A stretch of DNA of 41,831 bases from Dehalococcoidia bacterium (GTDB taxonomy: Bacteria > Chloroflexota > Dehalococcoidia > Tepidiformales > Tepidiformaceae), in the NCBI GenBank assembly GCA_007118095.1, contig SKSF01000175.1, positions 1-41,831 on the forward strand. The letters are read 5' to 3'. This document shows, in pieces, positions 41,757 to 41,831 of the stretch. Every line of letters begins with the position of its first letter. Within the stretch, counting starts at the first letter, position 1. Made by a program: the position numbers and the translations under genes. The notes under the pieces are model-generated. The model was not told where the DNA came from, searched no databases, and saw only the letters and a program-made list of their open reading frames with translations.

Positions 41757-41831
41757 TCCTCGGTAGCTCAACGGTAGAGCGGTCGGCTGTTAACCGATAG
41801 GTTCGGGGTTCGAATCCCTGCCGAGGAGCCA
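41757..41831 (+). tRNA. tRNA-Asn (anticodon GTT)
   Basis: Complete cloverleaf: acceptor TCCTCGG/CCGAGGA, D arm GCTC/GAGC, anticodon stem GTCGG/CCGAT with loop CTGTTAA (anticodon GTT), T arm CGGGG/CCCTG with loop TTCGAAT, discriminator G and encoded CCA. It ends at the last base of the window. Confidence 0.97.

Noticed and set aside
3-41831. Genomic island bounded by tRNA genes
   Set aside because: The window does run from tRNA-Phe to tRNA-Asn, but it contains core genes (pyr operon, tilS, ftsB-like), no integrase and no direct repeat of a tRNA 3' end. The borders may simply reflect how the window was cut.
1-41831. CRISPR arrays, insertion sequences, prophage or toxin-antitoxin genes
   Set aside because: Looked for on both strands; no spaced direct repeats, transposase or integrase motifs or typical small toxin pairs were recognised by eye.

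Overview
The window is a high-GC bacterial chromosome segment, densely coding on both strands, with many GTG/TTG starts and translationally coupled genes. It opens with tRNA-Phe(GAA) on the minus strand and closes exactly at the CCA end of tRNA-Asn(GTT) on the plus strand. No transposase, integrase, CRISPR array or phage gene was seen. The gene content suggests Chloroflexota, perhaps a Dehalococcoidia/Tepidiforma-like lineage: an SCO1664-family protein, a DUF2344 protein, a split methylmalonyl-CoA mutase, LLM flavin oxidoreductases, a lipoprotein serpin and a CSLREA/beta-helix protein with C-terminal GWN repeats. This placement is inference; an actinobacterium-like lineage cannot be excluded by eye.

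Layout. (1) 1-4.7 kb: tRNA-Phe; a DUF4395 membrane protein coupled to a membrane-anchored thioredoxin; an epoxide hydrolase; a lipoprotein serpin; an NTF2-like protein; and a coiled-coil protein with a His-rich linker. (2) 4.9-13.0 kb, plus strand: a methylmalonyl-CoA module (mutase large subunit, DinB-like protein, two VOC proteins, B12-binding small subunit, MeaB GTPase), followed by DUF2344, a histidine phosphatase, an FtsB/DivIC-like protein and TilS. (3) 13.0-17.2 kb, minus strand: D-aminoacylase, LLM oxidoreductase, inositol-phosphatase-like enzyme, LLM oxidoreductase. (4) 17.3-19.4 kb, plus strand: a DUF255/YyaL-type protein. (5) 19.4-28.3 kb, minus strand: PhzF, SCO1664-family protein, MBL hydrolase, secreted beta-helix protein, Eis-like acetyltransferase, M16 peptidase. 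(6) 28.5-29.5 kb: CinA/PncC-like protein and a convergent DsbB. (7) 29.6-38.6 kb, minus strand: the pyrimidine operon pyrR-pyrB-pyrC-carA-(GNAT)-(membrane protein)-carB-pyrK. (8) 38.8-41.8 kb: TetR regulator, HPD-less J-domain protein, UbiB/ABC1 kinase, a small hypothetical protein and tRNA-Asn.

How the genes work together. The mutase module should isomerise methylmalonyl-CoA and succinyl-CoA, with MeaB protecting or loading the cobalamin enzyme and the VOC proteins as candidate epimerases. The pyr operon covers carbamoyl phosphate through dihydroorotate plus the electron-transfer subunit of a class 1B dihydroorotate dehydrogenase; pyrD, pyrE and pyrF are not here. Its leader carries a clear PyrR-binding loop, a competing hairpin and a hairpin that occludes the pyrR Shine-Dalgarno. 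This is the best-supported regulatory element in the window. A second recurrent signal is a -10-like hexamer 6-7 nt before start codons that lack a Shine-Dalgarno, which suggests frequent leaderless mRNAs and settles several ambiguous starts.
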